Below, piece by piece: positions 13,321 through 19,959 of a DNA stretch of 20,781 nucleotides. The notes beneath the pieces were generated by a model. It worked only from the letters and a program-made list of their open reading frames with translations. It did no database searches and was not told the DNA's origin. The position numbers and the translations under genes were made by a program. Source of the stretch: DATBIS01 sp036556805 (GTDB taxonomy: Bacteria > Actinomycetota > UBA4738 > HRBIN12); contig DATBIS010000068.1 in assembly GCA_036556805.1 (NCBI GenBank), positions 1 to 20,781 on the forward strand. The letters are read 5' to 3'. Each line of letters begins with the position of its first letter. The stretch's first letter is position 1.

Positions 13321-13632
13321 ATGAAGAAGCTGTTGATCGGAGTGCTGATCGTCGTCGGCGCACTCGCCGTGATCTCCATGATCGCGAAGCGGCGCTCGAC
13401 CTCCGGCGGCGACGAGTGGGGCGGTTCGTTCGCCGACGACTCGGCCGCGAGGGCGTCGAAGGCCACCGAGGCGGTGACCGAGGCGACCAGCGAGGCCGCC
13501 TCCAAGGTGTCCGAGGCCACGAAGAAGGCCGCGTCCAAGGTCGCCGACGCGACCAAGGAAGCCGTGACGAAGGTCGCCGAGGCCACCAAGGAGGCCACGG
13601 CGAAGGTCACCGAGGCCGCGAAGGAAGCCTGA
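13321..13632 (+). CDS. Membrane-anchored Ala/Lys/Glu-rich 11-mer-repeat protein (LEA-like)
   Basis: The 103-residue product starts at ATG 13321 with GAGGGGGTG upstream. Residues 1-22 are a basic N-terminus (M-K-K) and a hydrophobic helix, followed by K-R-R: a signal anchor or single TM helix. After a Gly/Ser/Asp-rich linker, residues 52-103 consist of an 11-residue repeat of the form V-x-E-A-T-K-E-A-x-x-K: V52, V63, V74, V85 and V96 begin successive units. Such undecapeptide repeats are the hallmark of group 3 LEA proteins, which fold into amphipathic helices on drying or on membranes and protect against desiccation or osmotic stress. Homology is not proven, since the composition alone could arise independently. 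It lies 55 nt after the kinase gene with its own promoter. Confidence 0.82.
   Translation: MKKLLIGVLIVVGALAVISMIAKRRSTSGGDEWGGSFADDSAARASKATEAVTEATSEAASKVSEATKKAASKVADATKEAVTKVAEATKEATAKVTEAAKEA
13474..13629 (+). repeat. 33-bp coding tandem repeat (4.7 units)
   Basis: The 11-residue protein repeat is mirrored at DNA level by diverged 33-bp units starting at 13474, 13507, 13540, 13573 and 13606, with recurring GAGGCCACCAAGGA/GCGACCAAGGA segments. The phase never shifts, which points to expansion by unequal crossing-over or slippage under selection for the period. Confidence 0.7.
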
Positions 13633-13638
13633 GTTCGG

Positions 13639-14388
13639 TCAGTCCGGGTAGAGCGGGCCTGCGGTGATGACCCACGACCCCGTCACGTAGCAGGCTTCGT
13701 ACACGGCGTTTCCTCCGCTCGTGAGCTCGGTCTCCACGAACGCGGGCTGGAGCTCGCCGCACTCGGCTCCGCCGCCGAGAACGGGGCGCGACACCGCCGC
13801 GATCTGGTCGGGAAGATCCGACTGCGCGCGCTTGCGAACCAGGCTGCGGAGCTTCTGGAGCGCCGCTCTCGCGGCGGCGGCCTTTCCGAGCAATGACCAG
13901 CCCGCCTGCGCGAGCGTGAACCCGTTGCCGCTCTCGTCGGTGCAGGTGAGACCGCTCGATTCGGAGAGGCACGTGACGTCGGCGACCACCCACGTCTGAC
14001 CGTATTCGAGGACGGGCGCGGGCTCGCGGGAGATCCCCGGGTCGCCGGAGCACACGGGGCCCGCGTACTGGCCGGTTCGGATCACGAGACCGATCCAGTC
14101 CACCGGGCAGAAGTCGTGTGAGGGCTCGGGGTTGAGATCGGAGCCGATCACGCAGGTGAGCGATACGGCCGCCGACTCGCAATGGATGTTTCCCGAAGGC
14201 GTTTCGAACCGCAGCGACGTGAGATCCGGTGGCTCCTCCGTCGGGCTCGCAGAAGGCGAGATCGAGAGGCTCTCGCTCACGGACGATGTGCCCGTTTCGA
14301 GGGGCTCGCTTCCGTTCGACGAGCACGCCCCGAGCACGAGAAGGAGCACGAGCGACGTCAGGGGCTGGGTCCGGAGACGTGTGCCCAT
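13639..14388 (-). CDS. DUF6636-type lipoprotein
   Basis: The 249-residue exported protein has a signal peptide ending in V-L-G-A-C, so Cys22 is the likely lipidation site, then a Ser/Thr/Pro-rich linker to about residue 57. The conserved core begins L-R-F-E-T-P-S-G-N-I-H-C (59-70), followed by S-L-T-C-V-I, V-C-S-G-D-P-G, L-E-Y-G-Q-T-W and G-L-T-C-T-D-E-S-G-N-G-F-T-L. This 'F-x-T-P-S-G-N-I-x-C ... G-x-x-C-x-N ... G-x-G-F-x-L' pattern is that of DUF6636 in actinomycetes; paired cysteines suggest disulfides outside the cell. A C-terminal extension of about 90 residues beyond the domain, with its own cysteines, is not typical. ATG 14388 has no SD, but TAGGCT lies 6 nt upstream. Function is unknown. 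It is convergent with the repeat protein gene (6-nt gap). Confidence 0.82.
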   Translation of the reverse strand: MGTRLRTQPLTSLVLLLVLGACSSNGSEPLETGTSSVSESLSISPSASPTEEPPDLTSLRFETPSGNIHCESAAVSLTCVIGSDLNPEPSHDFCPVDWIGLVIRTGQYAGPVCSGDPGISREPAPVLEYGQTWVVADVTCLSESSGLTCTDESGNGFTLAQAGWSLLGKAAAARAALQKLRSLVRKRAQSDLPDQIAAVSRPVLGGGAECGELQPAFVETELTSGGNAVYEACYVTGSWVITAGPLYPD

Positions 14389-14394
14389 CCGAGC

Positions 14395-14400
14395 AGCCTA
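14395..14400 (-). promoter_or_regulatory. Putative -10 box (TAGGCT) of a leaderless transcript
   Basis: Minus-strand TAGGCT fits TANNNT and ends exactly 6 nt before ATG 14388, which lacks an SD. No clear -35 is seen. Confidence 0.4.
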
Positions 14401-14453
14401 GCCCCGGGACACCGGCTGGCCGAGGAGCGCTCGGGACTTCTCGCGCAGCGCGA

Positions 14454-14469
14454 CGACAGGTTCCTGTCG
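14454..14469. promoter_or_regulatory. Perfect 16-nt palindrome, possible operator
   Basis: CGACAGG-TT-CCTGTCG has 7-nt arms and a 2-nt centre, too tight for a hairpin but right for a dimeric regulator. It lies 66 nt upstream of the DUF6636 gene in the 137-nt gap (14389-14525), which otherwise holds no recognisable feature apart from the TAGGCT box. Confidence 0.35.
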
Positions 14470-14525
14470 GTTGCTCAAGCGACAAGAATCTGCCGAGGTT
14501 GTGCGAGAGGACCCCGGACCTCCAG

Positions 14526-15104
14526 CTACGAAGGGTCGGTCGAGATCGCGTCGTCGCGTCGCGAGGCGAGCATCGCGACGGCGAAGAGCGAGGCGATGAC
14601 GAGCCCCAGCGCGACCTCCGTCGTCCAGACGGGAGCGGGAGGCGGAAGCTCTCCCGTCGCCCATCGAGCCAGCGGCTCAAGGCTCAGAGCTCCCGCAACG
14701 AGCGCCGCGCTCACCCACCACCTGCGCGTTCGCCACTGCTGCCCGAGGAACCCGAAGATGGGACCGGTCACGAGCCCGACCGCGATGTACGCCGGGTTGT
14801 AGCCGCTCGTCGTCACCGCGACGAGGCCGTCCGCGAAGCGCGCGAACGTCCAGGGATGAACCTCCATCGGGCTGTACGTCATCGCGTAGTAGCCGAACAA
14901 CGCCGACGCCGTCGCGACCAGACCCAGCGCTACGGCTCGCCGCGGCCGGTCCTGCGTCATGCCGACCGCGAACGGCAGGACGAGCCACGGGGCGGACACC
15001 TGCGCGGCCGTCGCCGGCCAGTCCCCGAGCCAGATCAGGGTCCCCAGGTACTGGTCGCCCGCGCCGAACGCGAGTCCCAGGACAGCGGCAAGGACGTACG
15101 CCAT
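14526..15104 (-). CDS. DUF6518-type integral membrane protein
   Basis: The 192-residue protein is almost entirely hydrophobic with about six TM segments and a short charged tail (S-R-R-D-D-A-I-S-T-D). It has the order of features of DUF6518: an opening G-L-A-F-G-A-G-D-Q-Y-L-G, P-W-L-V-L-P-F-A-V-G, A-L-F-G-Y-Y-A-M-T-Y-S-P-M-E, G-P-I-F-G-F-L-G-Q-Q-W-R and a final helix. The family is actinobacterial and uncharacterised. Start ATG 15104 has no SD but carries TATCGT 6 nt upstream, the same box as the MerR-REC gene. The following DUF6636 gene has its own -10 box, so they may be separate units. Confidence 0.85.
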   Translation of the reverse strand: MAYVLAAVLGLAFGAGDQYLGTLIWLGDWPATAAQVSAPWLVLPFAVGMTQDRPRRAVALGLVATASALFGYYAMTYSPMEVHPWTFARFADGLVAVTTSGYNPAYIAVGLVTGPIFGFLGQQWRTRRWWVSAALVAGALSLEPLARWATGELPPPAPVWTTEVALGLVIASLFAVAMLASRRDDAISTDPS

Positions 15105-15110
15105 GGCTCG

Positions 15111-15116
15111 ACGATA
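15111..15116 (-). promoter_or_regulatory. Putative -10 box (TATCGT) of a leaderless transcript
   Basis: Minus-strand TATCGT ends exactly 6 nt before ATG 15104; box and spacing are identical to those of the MerR-REC gene. Confidence 0.45.
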
Positions 15117-15157
15117 CCGACCGGCGCGGGACGTCCTCGTTCGCTCCCCATGACGAT

Positions 15158-15186
15158 CTGACGCTGATCTTCGGCAGTGTCATGCT
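15158..15186 (+). promoter_or_regulatory. Putative leaderless promoter of the S-L-D-D-L-L repeat protein gene
   Basis: CTGACG (15158-15163), a 17-nt spacer and CATGCT (15181-15186) lie 6 nt before GTG 15193. No SD precedes the start. Confidence 0.4.
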
Positions 15187-15192
15187 GATGGC

Positions 15193-15501
15193 GTGGGTCG
15201 GCGCAAGCGCGGCACGGAGGACGAGCAGCTCCTCGCGAAAGCGGAGGAAGCCCTCACCGAGATCAGGGTGACGCAAGGCCTCTCGGAACAGCACACGGCG
15301 GTCCTCGCCGCGCTTCGGATCAGGCTGAAGGGCGACGCGGGCAAGAGTCTCGAGGACCTGTTGGCGGCCGCCGGCGACCTTGGGGGTCCGAGCCTCGACG
15401 ACGCGATCGCGAGCTCCGAGTCGGCTCCGTCGTCGTCCCTCGACGATCTCCTCTCGAAGCCTCAGAAGCCGAAGCGCTCGCTCGACGACTTGCTCGGCTG
15501 A
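15193..15501 (+). CDS. Small charged protein with four S-L-[DE]-D motifs, unknown function
   Basis: I do not recognise a family. The 102-residue soluble protein starts at GTG 15193 (M-G-R-R-K-R-G). Residues 8-48 are predicted helical and charged (E-D-E-Q-L-L-A-K-A-E-E-A-L-T-E-I; H-T-A-V-L-A-A-L-R-I-R-L-K). The rest is a low-complexity, probably disordered tail rich in Ser, Pro, Lys and Asp, with four copies of a short motif: S-L-E-D-L-L (52-57), S-L-D-D-A-I (67-72), S-L-D-D-L-L (82-87) and S-L-D-D-L-L (96-101), the last one residue from the C-terminus. Such regularly spaced acidic-hydrophobic motifs usually act as docking peptides for one partner, so an adaptor or scaffold is the best guess. 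It is convergent with the alpha/beta hydrolase (10-nt gap). Confidence 0.78.
   Translation: MGRRKRGTEDEQLLAKAEEALTEIRVTQGLSEQHTAVLAALRIRLKGDAGKSLEDLLAAAGDLGGPSLDDAIASSESAPSSSLDDLLSKPQKPKRSLDDLLG
15346..15498 (+). repeat. S-L-[DE]-D-[LA]-[LI] motif array within the small protein
   Basis: Four motif copies start at codons 52, 67, 82 and 96, a spacing of 15, 15 and 14 residues. The DNA of the copies is similar only over the motif itself, so selection on the peptide rather than recent duplication maintains them. Confidence 0.6.
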
Positions 15502-15511
15502 GCGAGGGCCG

Positions 15512-16405
15512 CTATCCCGGGCGAGCCGCAATCCCCGTGAGGCTGCCGGCGATCGATCTCGGGTCTCGAGGCCCCCACCGTCCCGACTCGACCATCGCCC
15601 AGAAGTCGCCGACGAACCGATTGAACAGCTCGGGCTCCTCGAGGTTCGTGGTGTGACCGGTCCGAGGCAGGACGACGAGCCCCGCCGGCGAGATCGTGCG
15701 CTTCAGCATGAGGTTCGTCTCCAGGCATCCCTCGTCCTCGTCGCCCACGATGAGCAGCGTCGGGACCTCCAGCGCTCGCAGCTCGTCGGTGAGGTCGTAG
15801 AGCGACGGCCGCTCGCGCTGGACGCCTCGCATCGTGAGCGTCGACCCCTCGGTCGAGTGCTCGGCGAGCGTCCGGGCGAACTCCTCCCAACCGCGTGGAT
15901 CCTTGTTCTGGAACTGAACCCTCGCCGGACCGACGGCATACGTCGGGGCGATGCCGGCGGCACCCTGCGACTCGAACGCCGCGGCGACGGCCTCGGACTC
16001 CGCTCGAAAGGACTCACGGACGTCGGGGTGCGCACCGTAGCCACAACCGGCGACGACGAGGGAGATCGCGCGGTCCGGGTGTCGAAGGCCGAGATGCAGC
16101 GCGCAGAAGGCTCCCATGGAGATGCCGACGATGTGGGCGCGGGCGACGCCCGCCGCGTCGAGCACCGCGATCGCGTCGCCGACGGCGAGATCCTGTGAGT
16201 ACAAGGCGGGATCGCTCGGCACGTCCGAGGGCGGGTAGCCCCTCGCGGCGTACGTGATGCACCGGTTCCGTCGCGAGAACGCTCGGACCTGCGGTTCCCA
16301 GCTCCGATGGTCGCCCGCGAACTCGTGGATGAACAGGACCGGATCGCCCGCGCCGGTCTCCTCGTAGTGGAGGCGAACCCCGTCGGCCGAGGTCGCGATG
16401 CTCAT
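15512..16405 (-). CDS. Alpha/beta-fold hydrolase (3-oxoadipate enol-lactonase-like)
   Basis: The 297-residue enzyme starts at ATG 16405 with AAGGGGGAG 5-6 nt upstream (an ATG/GTG further out lacks an SD). The fold is clear: G-V-R-L-H-Y-E-E-T-G-A-G (9-20), oxyanion segment F-I-H-E-F-A-G-D-H-R-S-W (25-36), nucleophile elbow G-I-S-M-G (94-98) with Ser96, acid in V-G-D-E-D-E-G (Asp222 or Asp224) and the base His251 in R-T-G-H-T-T-N. The usual H-G of the oxyanion hole is H-E here. It resembles PcaD-like hydrolases in aromatic or heterocycle ring-cleavage pathways, but substrate cannot be assigned. It is divergent from the amidase operon with a 71-nt shared intergenic region, suggesting common control. 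Confidence 0.9.
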   Translation of the reverse strand: MSIATSADGVRLHYEETGAGDPVLFIHEFAGDHRSWEPQVRAFSRRNRCITYAARGYPPSDVPSDPALYSQDLAVGDAIAVLDAAGVARAHIVGISMGAFCALHLGLRHPDRAISLVVAGCGYGAHPDVRESFRAESEAVAAAFESQGAAGIAPTYAVGPARVQFQNKDPRGWEEFARTLAEHSTEGSTLTMRGVQRERPSLYDLTDELRALEVPTLLIVGDEDEGCLETNLMLKRTISPAGLVVLPRTGHTTNLEEPELFNRFVGDFWAMVESGRWGPRDPRSIAGSLTGIAARPG

Positions 16406-16437
16406 CGGTCTCCCCCTTGTGTCGTGGTGGCGCGCTT

Positions 16438-16467
16438 TTGAGCCAAACATATGACATCAGATAGGAT
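16438..16467 (+). promoter_or_regulatory. Promoter of the amidase-esterase operon
   Basis: TTGAGC (16438-16443), an 18-nt spacer and TAGGAT (16462-16467) lie 9 nt before the tandem GTG-ATG start at 16477/16480. The spacer contains TATGAC (16450-16455), also found in the other divergent gap of this cluster. Confidence 0.5.
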
Positions 16468-16476
16468 TCCGTCGCG

Positions 16477-17595
16477 GTGATGGCGAGTCTTGAGCTGACG
16501 GTCGACCGAGCCGTCCCGGTCCGCGAACAGGCCGACCGGTGCCACACACGGTGGCATCCCGACATCCCCGCGGCGATCCGGTGCGCACCGGGCGACGAGG
16601 TGCGCCTCCAGACTCGCGACGCGGTCGACGGCCAGCTCTCGATGGACTCGAGTCACGAGGACCTCATCCGTGTCGACCGGACGATCGTCCACCCGCTCAC
16701 CGGCCCGATCTTCGTCGAGGGCGCGGAGCCCGGCGACCTCCTCGTGGTCGAGTTGCTCGAGATCTCGACGGGATCGTTCGGCTACACGGCCCAGTTCCCG
16801 CGATTCGGCTTCCTGCGCGACGAGTTCCCCGACCCGTTCCTCGTGCGATGGGAGATCGATCACGGGATGGCGGTCTCGCCCGACCTCCCCGGCGTGCAGA
16901 TCCCCGCCGCGCCGTTCCTTGGGACGATCGGCCTCGCTCCCTCGCGAGACTTGCTCGAACGGATCAACGCACGCGAGCGGGCGCTCGCGGACGCCGGTGA
17001 GGACGTGGCCCTACCGGAGCCTCGCGGCGCCGTGCCGGAGTCGATCGGCAATGAGGGTCTCAGGACGAAGCCCCCCAGGGAGAACGGGGGGAACCTCGAC
17101 GTGAAACAGACGGTGGCCGGGACCCGCGTGGAGCTGCCCGTCTGGGTTTCGGGAGCCCTGCTCTCGGTGGGGGACGGTCACCACGCGCAGGGCGACGGCG
17201 AGGTCTGTGGTACGGCGATCGAGACCGACACGACCGTCCGGCTTCGGCTCGATCTCGTCGCGGGGGGCGCGGGCGACAGGCGAGACGTGCGATTCTCCGG
17301 CGACCGGTCGCCGGCGAGCCCAGCCGGTCCGTGGGTCGCCACGACGGGACTCTCGGTGTACGCCGCCGGGGAGGGTCGCGCCGAGAACCTCGACCACGCG
17401 GCCCGCAGCGCCCTGATGAACATGATCGACCACCTGGTCGCCGAGCGCGGTTACCACCGGCGGGAGGCCTACGCGATCTGCAGCGTCGCGGCCGACCTCA
17501 AGGTGAGCGAGCTCGTCGACGCCCCGAACTTCGTCGTGACCGCCCTGCTGCCCCTCGGCATCTTCGAGGGCGTGACGTCCGGAGGTCTCTCGTGA
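16477..17595 (+). CDS. Acetamidase/formamidase family amidohydrolase
   Basis: The 372-residue enzyme (GTG 16477; ATG 16480 equally possible) hydrolyses small amides to acid and ammonia in the FmdA/AmdA family. Landmarks are in order: R-C-A-P-G-D-E-V (near 35-42), H-P-L-T-G-P-I-F-V-E-G-A-E-P-G-D-L-L (72-89), F-P-R-F-G-F-L-R-D-E-F, I-P-A-A-P-F-L-G-T-I-G, G-G-N-L-D-V-K-Q and the active-site segment L-L-S-V-G-D-G-H-H-A-Q-G-D-G-E-V-C-G, where the Asp, His and Glu residues are the metal ligands expected for the family. The C-terminal M-I-D-H-L-V-A-E-R-G-Y and A-D-L-K-V-S-E-L-V-D are also typical. Length is normal. Its TGA overlaps the GTG of the following esterase. The actual amide is unknown. Confidence 0.93.
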   Translation: MMASLELTVDRAVPVREQADRCHTRWHPDIPAAIRCAPGDEVRLQTRDAVDGQLSMDSSHEDLIRVDRTIVHPLTGPIFVEGAEPGDLLVVELLEISTGSFGYTAQFPRFGFLRDEFPDPFLVRWEIDHGMAVSPDLPGVQIPAAPFLGTIGLAPSRDLLERINARERALADAGEDVALPEPRGAVPESIGNEGLRTKPPRENGGNLDVKQTVAGTRVELPVWVSGALLSVGDGHHAQGDGEVCGTAIETDTTVRLRLDLVAGGAGDRRDVRFSGDRSPASPAGPWVATTGLSVYAAGEGRAENLDHAARSALMNMIDHLVAERGYHRREAYAICSVAADLKVSELVDAPNFVVTALLPLGIFEGVTSGGLS

Positions 17596-18719
17596 ACGAA
17601 GCCGACGCCCTGGAGGTCGAGCGCTACTACCAGAACCTGTCGACGCTCATTCGGCTGCACGGCGCGGAGCACCTCGGCCGTGCGTACGTCGTCGTCCGGC
17701 TCGCGCGGATGGAGGTGACCGGGCCGCTGGACTCCAGCGACCTCCACCGCATCCTCGGTGCCGTGGTCGACCATCGAACGTGGTACCCGGCCTGGCGCGC
17801 GGAGGCGATCGCCGCCGAGGCCGAGGGCGAACGCCTCGCGGCCGAAGGCAAGGACGTGTCGGCCGGCGACCTCTTCCATCGCGCGTCGGCCTGCTACCAC
17901 TGGGGCCAGTACCTCGCGCGGGTCGGCAGCGACGAGAAGGCCGAGGGGCGGCTCGGGCGGGTCCGCTGCTACCGCCGCGCCGTCGAGCTGATGGACGACG
18001 ACATCGAGCCCGTCTCGATTCCGTTCGAGAACGCCGAGCTGCCCGCATACCTGCATCGCGCCGCGAACGGGGACGGGGCCTGCGTCGTCATGGTGAACGG
18101 CGCGGACTCCGTGAAGGAGGAGTACCACAACTGGGCGCGCGAGTTCGTGCGTCGAGGGCTTTCGGTGCTCACGATGGACGGCCCCGGCCAGGGCGAGCTG
18201 GTCGGCAGCCTCCCGATGCGGCCGGACGCCTGGGAGGAGCCGATGGGCGCGGCGATCGACAGGCTCGCGGCCTCCGGAACGGTGGACGGGGATCGGATCG
18301 GCCTGTGGGGCAGCAGCCTCGGTGGCTTCCTGGTCCTGCGGGCCGCGGCGTTCGAGCCGAGGATCCGGGCGGCCGTGTCCTCGGGAGGGTTCTACGATTT
18401 CCGCGACTATCGGTTCTGGCCGGTCTCGACGCAGCTCAACGTGCTCGAGGACCTCATGCTGCCGTCCTTGGCGGACGTTCGCACGTACCTCGCCGAGCGG
18501 TGCTCTCTCGAGGGCCTCACCGAACGGATCGAATGTCCGTACCTCGTGATCCACGGCGCTCGTGACGAGCTCGTCTCCACCGAGGAGGCGACCCGGATGG
18601 CCGAAGGTCCCCGCGGTGAGCTCGTGGTCTTCGAGAACGGGTTCCACACGTGCACGAACGAGAACGCGGCGCTCGTGCCGCTCATGTGCGATTGGATGGC
18701 CGCGGCGCTCCGGAGCTAG
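17592..18719 (+). CDS. Alpha/beta hydrolase of the 2,6-dihydroxypseudooxynicotine-hydrolase type
   Basis: The 375-residue enzyme starts at GTG 17592 (GGAGG 6 nt upstream) and overlaps the amidase stop (GTGA), so the two are co-translated. An N-terminal helical cap (1-135, with R-A-S-A-C-Y-H-W-G-Q-Y near 97-107) precedes the catalytic domain: G-A-D-S-V-K-E-E-Y (170-178), D-G-P-G-Q-G-E (196-202), nucleophile elbow G-S-S-L-G (240-244) with Ser242, Asp325 in H-G-A-R-D-E and His352 in N-G-F-H-T-C. This cap-plus-domain plan and the D-G-P-G-Q-G-E motif are those of DHPON hydrolase from nicotine degradation, a C-C bond hydrolase, and of related FrsA/DUF1100 esterases. Pairing with an amidase points to stepwise cutting of a nitrogenous compound. 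Whether it cleaves a C-C or ester bond is open. Confidence 0.9.
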   Translation: MNEADALEVERYYQNLSTLIRLHGAEHLGRAYVVVRLARMEVTGPLDSSDLHRILGAVVDHRTWYPAWRAEAIAAEAEGERLAAEGKDVSAGDLFHRASACYHWGQYLARVGSDEKAEGRLGRVRCYRRAVELMDDDIEPVSIPFENAELPAYLHRAANGDGACVVMVNGADSVKEEYHNWAREFVRRGLSVLTMDGPGQGELVGSLPMRPDAWEEPMGAAIDRLAASGTVDGDRIGLWGSSLGGFLVLRAAAFEPRIRAAVSSGGFYDFRDYRFWPVSTQLNVLEDLMLPSLADVRTYLAERCSLEGLTERIECPYLVIHGARDELVSTEEATRMAEGPRGELVVFENGFHTCTNENAALVPLMCDWMAAALRS

Positions 18720-18723
18720 CGCC

Positions 18724-19146
18724 TCACGGACGACGCGCGTCGGGGAGCGCAGCGATTCCCGCGAGCGCCACCTCGAGGTCTTCCTCGCCGGTGCCCGAGC
18801 TGACCCCCACGGCCCCCACGACCTCCTCGCCGATCACGATCGGCACGCCGGCGAGCAGGTTCGTCAGCCGCCCCCCCGTCGTGAACGCGAGCTTGACGGC
18901 GTGATCCTGATCGAGGGCTCCGGTCGTCTGGCGCGAGGACGCGGCCGTCATCGCCTTCCGGATGGAGGTGCGGATGCTGAGGAACTTCGCGCCGTCCATC
19001 CGGACGAACGCGAGCAACCGACCCGACGCATCCGTGACGGCGATGCATTGCGGAACCGCCATCTCCTCCGCCTTCTCGATCGCGGCGCGGAGGACCTTCA
19101 GCGCCCCTTCGTGCGTGAGTCGGTTGGTCGCGACGATGTCACTCAT
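18724..19146 (-). CDS. GlcG/HbpS-family (DUF336) protein
   Basis: The 140-residue protein starts at ATG 19146 with GGAGG 8 nt upstream. It shows the family pattern: L-T-H-E-G-A-L-K-V-L-R-A-A-I-E-K-A-E-E-M (10-29), I-A-V-T-D-A-S-G-R-L-L-A-F-V-R-M-D-G-A (35-53), S-I-R-K-A-M-T-A (61-68) and the glycine-rich G-V-P-I-V-I-G-E-E-V-V-G-A-V-G-V-S-S-G (100-118). HbpS binds haem in Streptomyces and GlcG is an accessory protein of glycolate use; many members sit in catabolic clusters with unknown roles. There is no signal peptide, so it is cytoplasmic, unlike HbpS. It is divergent from the isochorismatase-like gene (108-nt gap) and convergent with the esterase (4-nt gap). Confidence 0.9.
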   Translation of the reverse strand: MSDIVATNRLTHEGALKVLRAAIEKAEEMAVPQCIAVTDASGRLLAFVRMDGAKFLSIRTSIRKAMTAASSRQTTGALDQDHAVKLAFTTGGRLTNLLAGVPIVIGEEVVGAVGVSSGTGEEDLEVALAGIAALPDARRP

Positions 19147-19254
19147 TCCCGTGCCTCCTCGTGCCTCGAGCCTGGCAAGCCTAAAGGAAGTTTGGTATGA
19201 CTTGCGTACGAATTCCCGGCACCATCAAGGTTCCCTGGGGCTGAGGAGGCACGC

Positions 19255-19926
19255 ATGGGTGAACAGGCCGCGATCCCGCTTCCCCTCGAGCGCGTTGCGC
19301 CCGAGACGACGCGTCTCGTCGTGGTGGACGTGCAGAACGACTTCGCGGCCGACGGCGGCTGGTTCGACCGATCGGGTCAAGACCTTACGCTCCTGCGCCG
19401 TGCGATCGACGACCTCGTCGAGTTCATTCCCGTGGCGCGCGCGGCCGGAATCCGACCGATCTTCGTGCAGGCGATCTACGACGAGAAGTGGCTCTCGCAA
19501 CCGATGCTCGAACGCCATCAGCTCGTCGGCTTCGACACGAAACACTGTCAGAGCGGGACGTGGGGCGCCGAGTTCTACAAGGTCTCCCCCGAGGAGGGGG
19601 ACGACGTCATCGTCAAGCACCGCTACAGCGCGTTCATCGGGACGGAGCTCGATCCCCTGTTGCGGGCCCAGGGCGTCGAGAACCTCATCTTCACAGGGAT
19701 CACCACGAACGTGTGCGTCGAGTCGACCGCCCGTGACGCGTACATGCACGACTACCACGTCGTGGTCGTGTCGGATCTCACCGCGAGCTACGCGCAGGCG
19801 CCGCACGACGCGACCCTCGACAACATCCGCCGCGCGTTCGGCCGCGTCGTCACCTCGGCCGAGATCCTCGACGTGTGGCGGGCGGCGGACCTGCTGCCGC
19901 AGAGCGTCGGTTCCGGAGTGGCCTAG
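19255..19926 (+). CDS. Isochorismatase-fold cysteine hydrolase (ureidoacrylate/biuret/N-carbamoyl amidohydrolase-like)
   Basis: The 223-residue amidohydrolase starts at ATG 19255 with GAGGAGG 6 nt upstream. The catalytic triad of cysteine hydrolases is intact: Asp25 in V-V-V-D-V-Q-N-D-F, Lys121 in V-K-H-R-Y-S-A-F and Cys154 in T-N-V-C-V-E-S-T-A-R-D-A. The long form, with W-G-A-E-F-Y and 'E-x-D-x-I-V-K-H-R-Y-S-A-F', resembles RutB ureidoacrylate amidohydrolase and biuret hydrolase, which release carbamate from a terminal urea. Substrate is therefore likely a carbamoyl amide. It lies 33 nt upstream of the GntR regulator on the same strand, so the pair is probably one transcript. It could instead be a nicotinamidase-like enzyme, but the N-terminal extension argues against that. 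Confidence 0.92.
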   Translation: MGEQAAIPLPLERVAPETTRLVVVDVQNDFAADGGWFDRSGQDLTLLRRAIDDLVEFIPVARAAGIRPIFVQAIYDEKWLSQPMLERHQLVGFDTKHCQSGTWGAEFYKVSPEEGDDVIVKHRYSAFIGTELDPLLRAQGVENLIFTGITTNVCVESTARDAYMHDYHVVVVSDLTASYAQAPHDATLDNIRRAFGRVVTSAEILDVWRAADLLPQSVGSGVA

Positions 19927-19959
19927 CAGCCGGCGGCGTGGACGTGAGCCCCACCGTCG

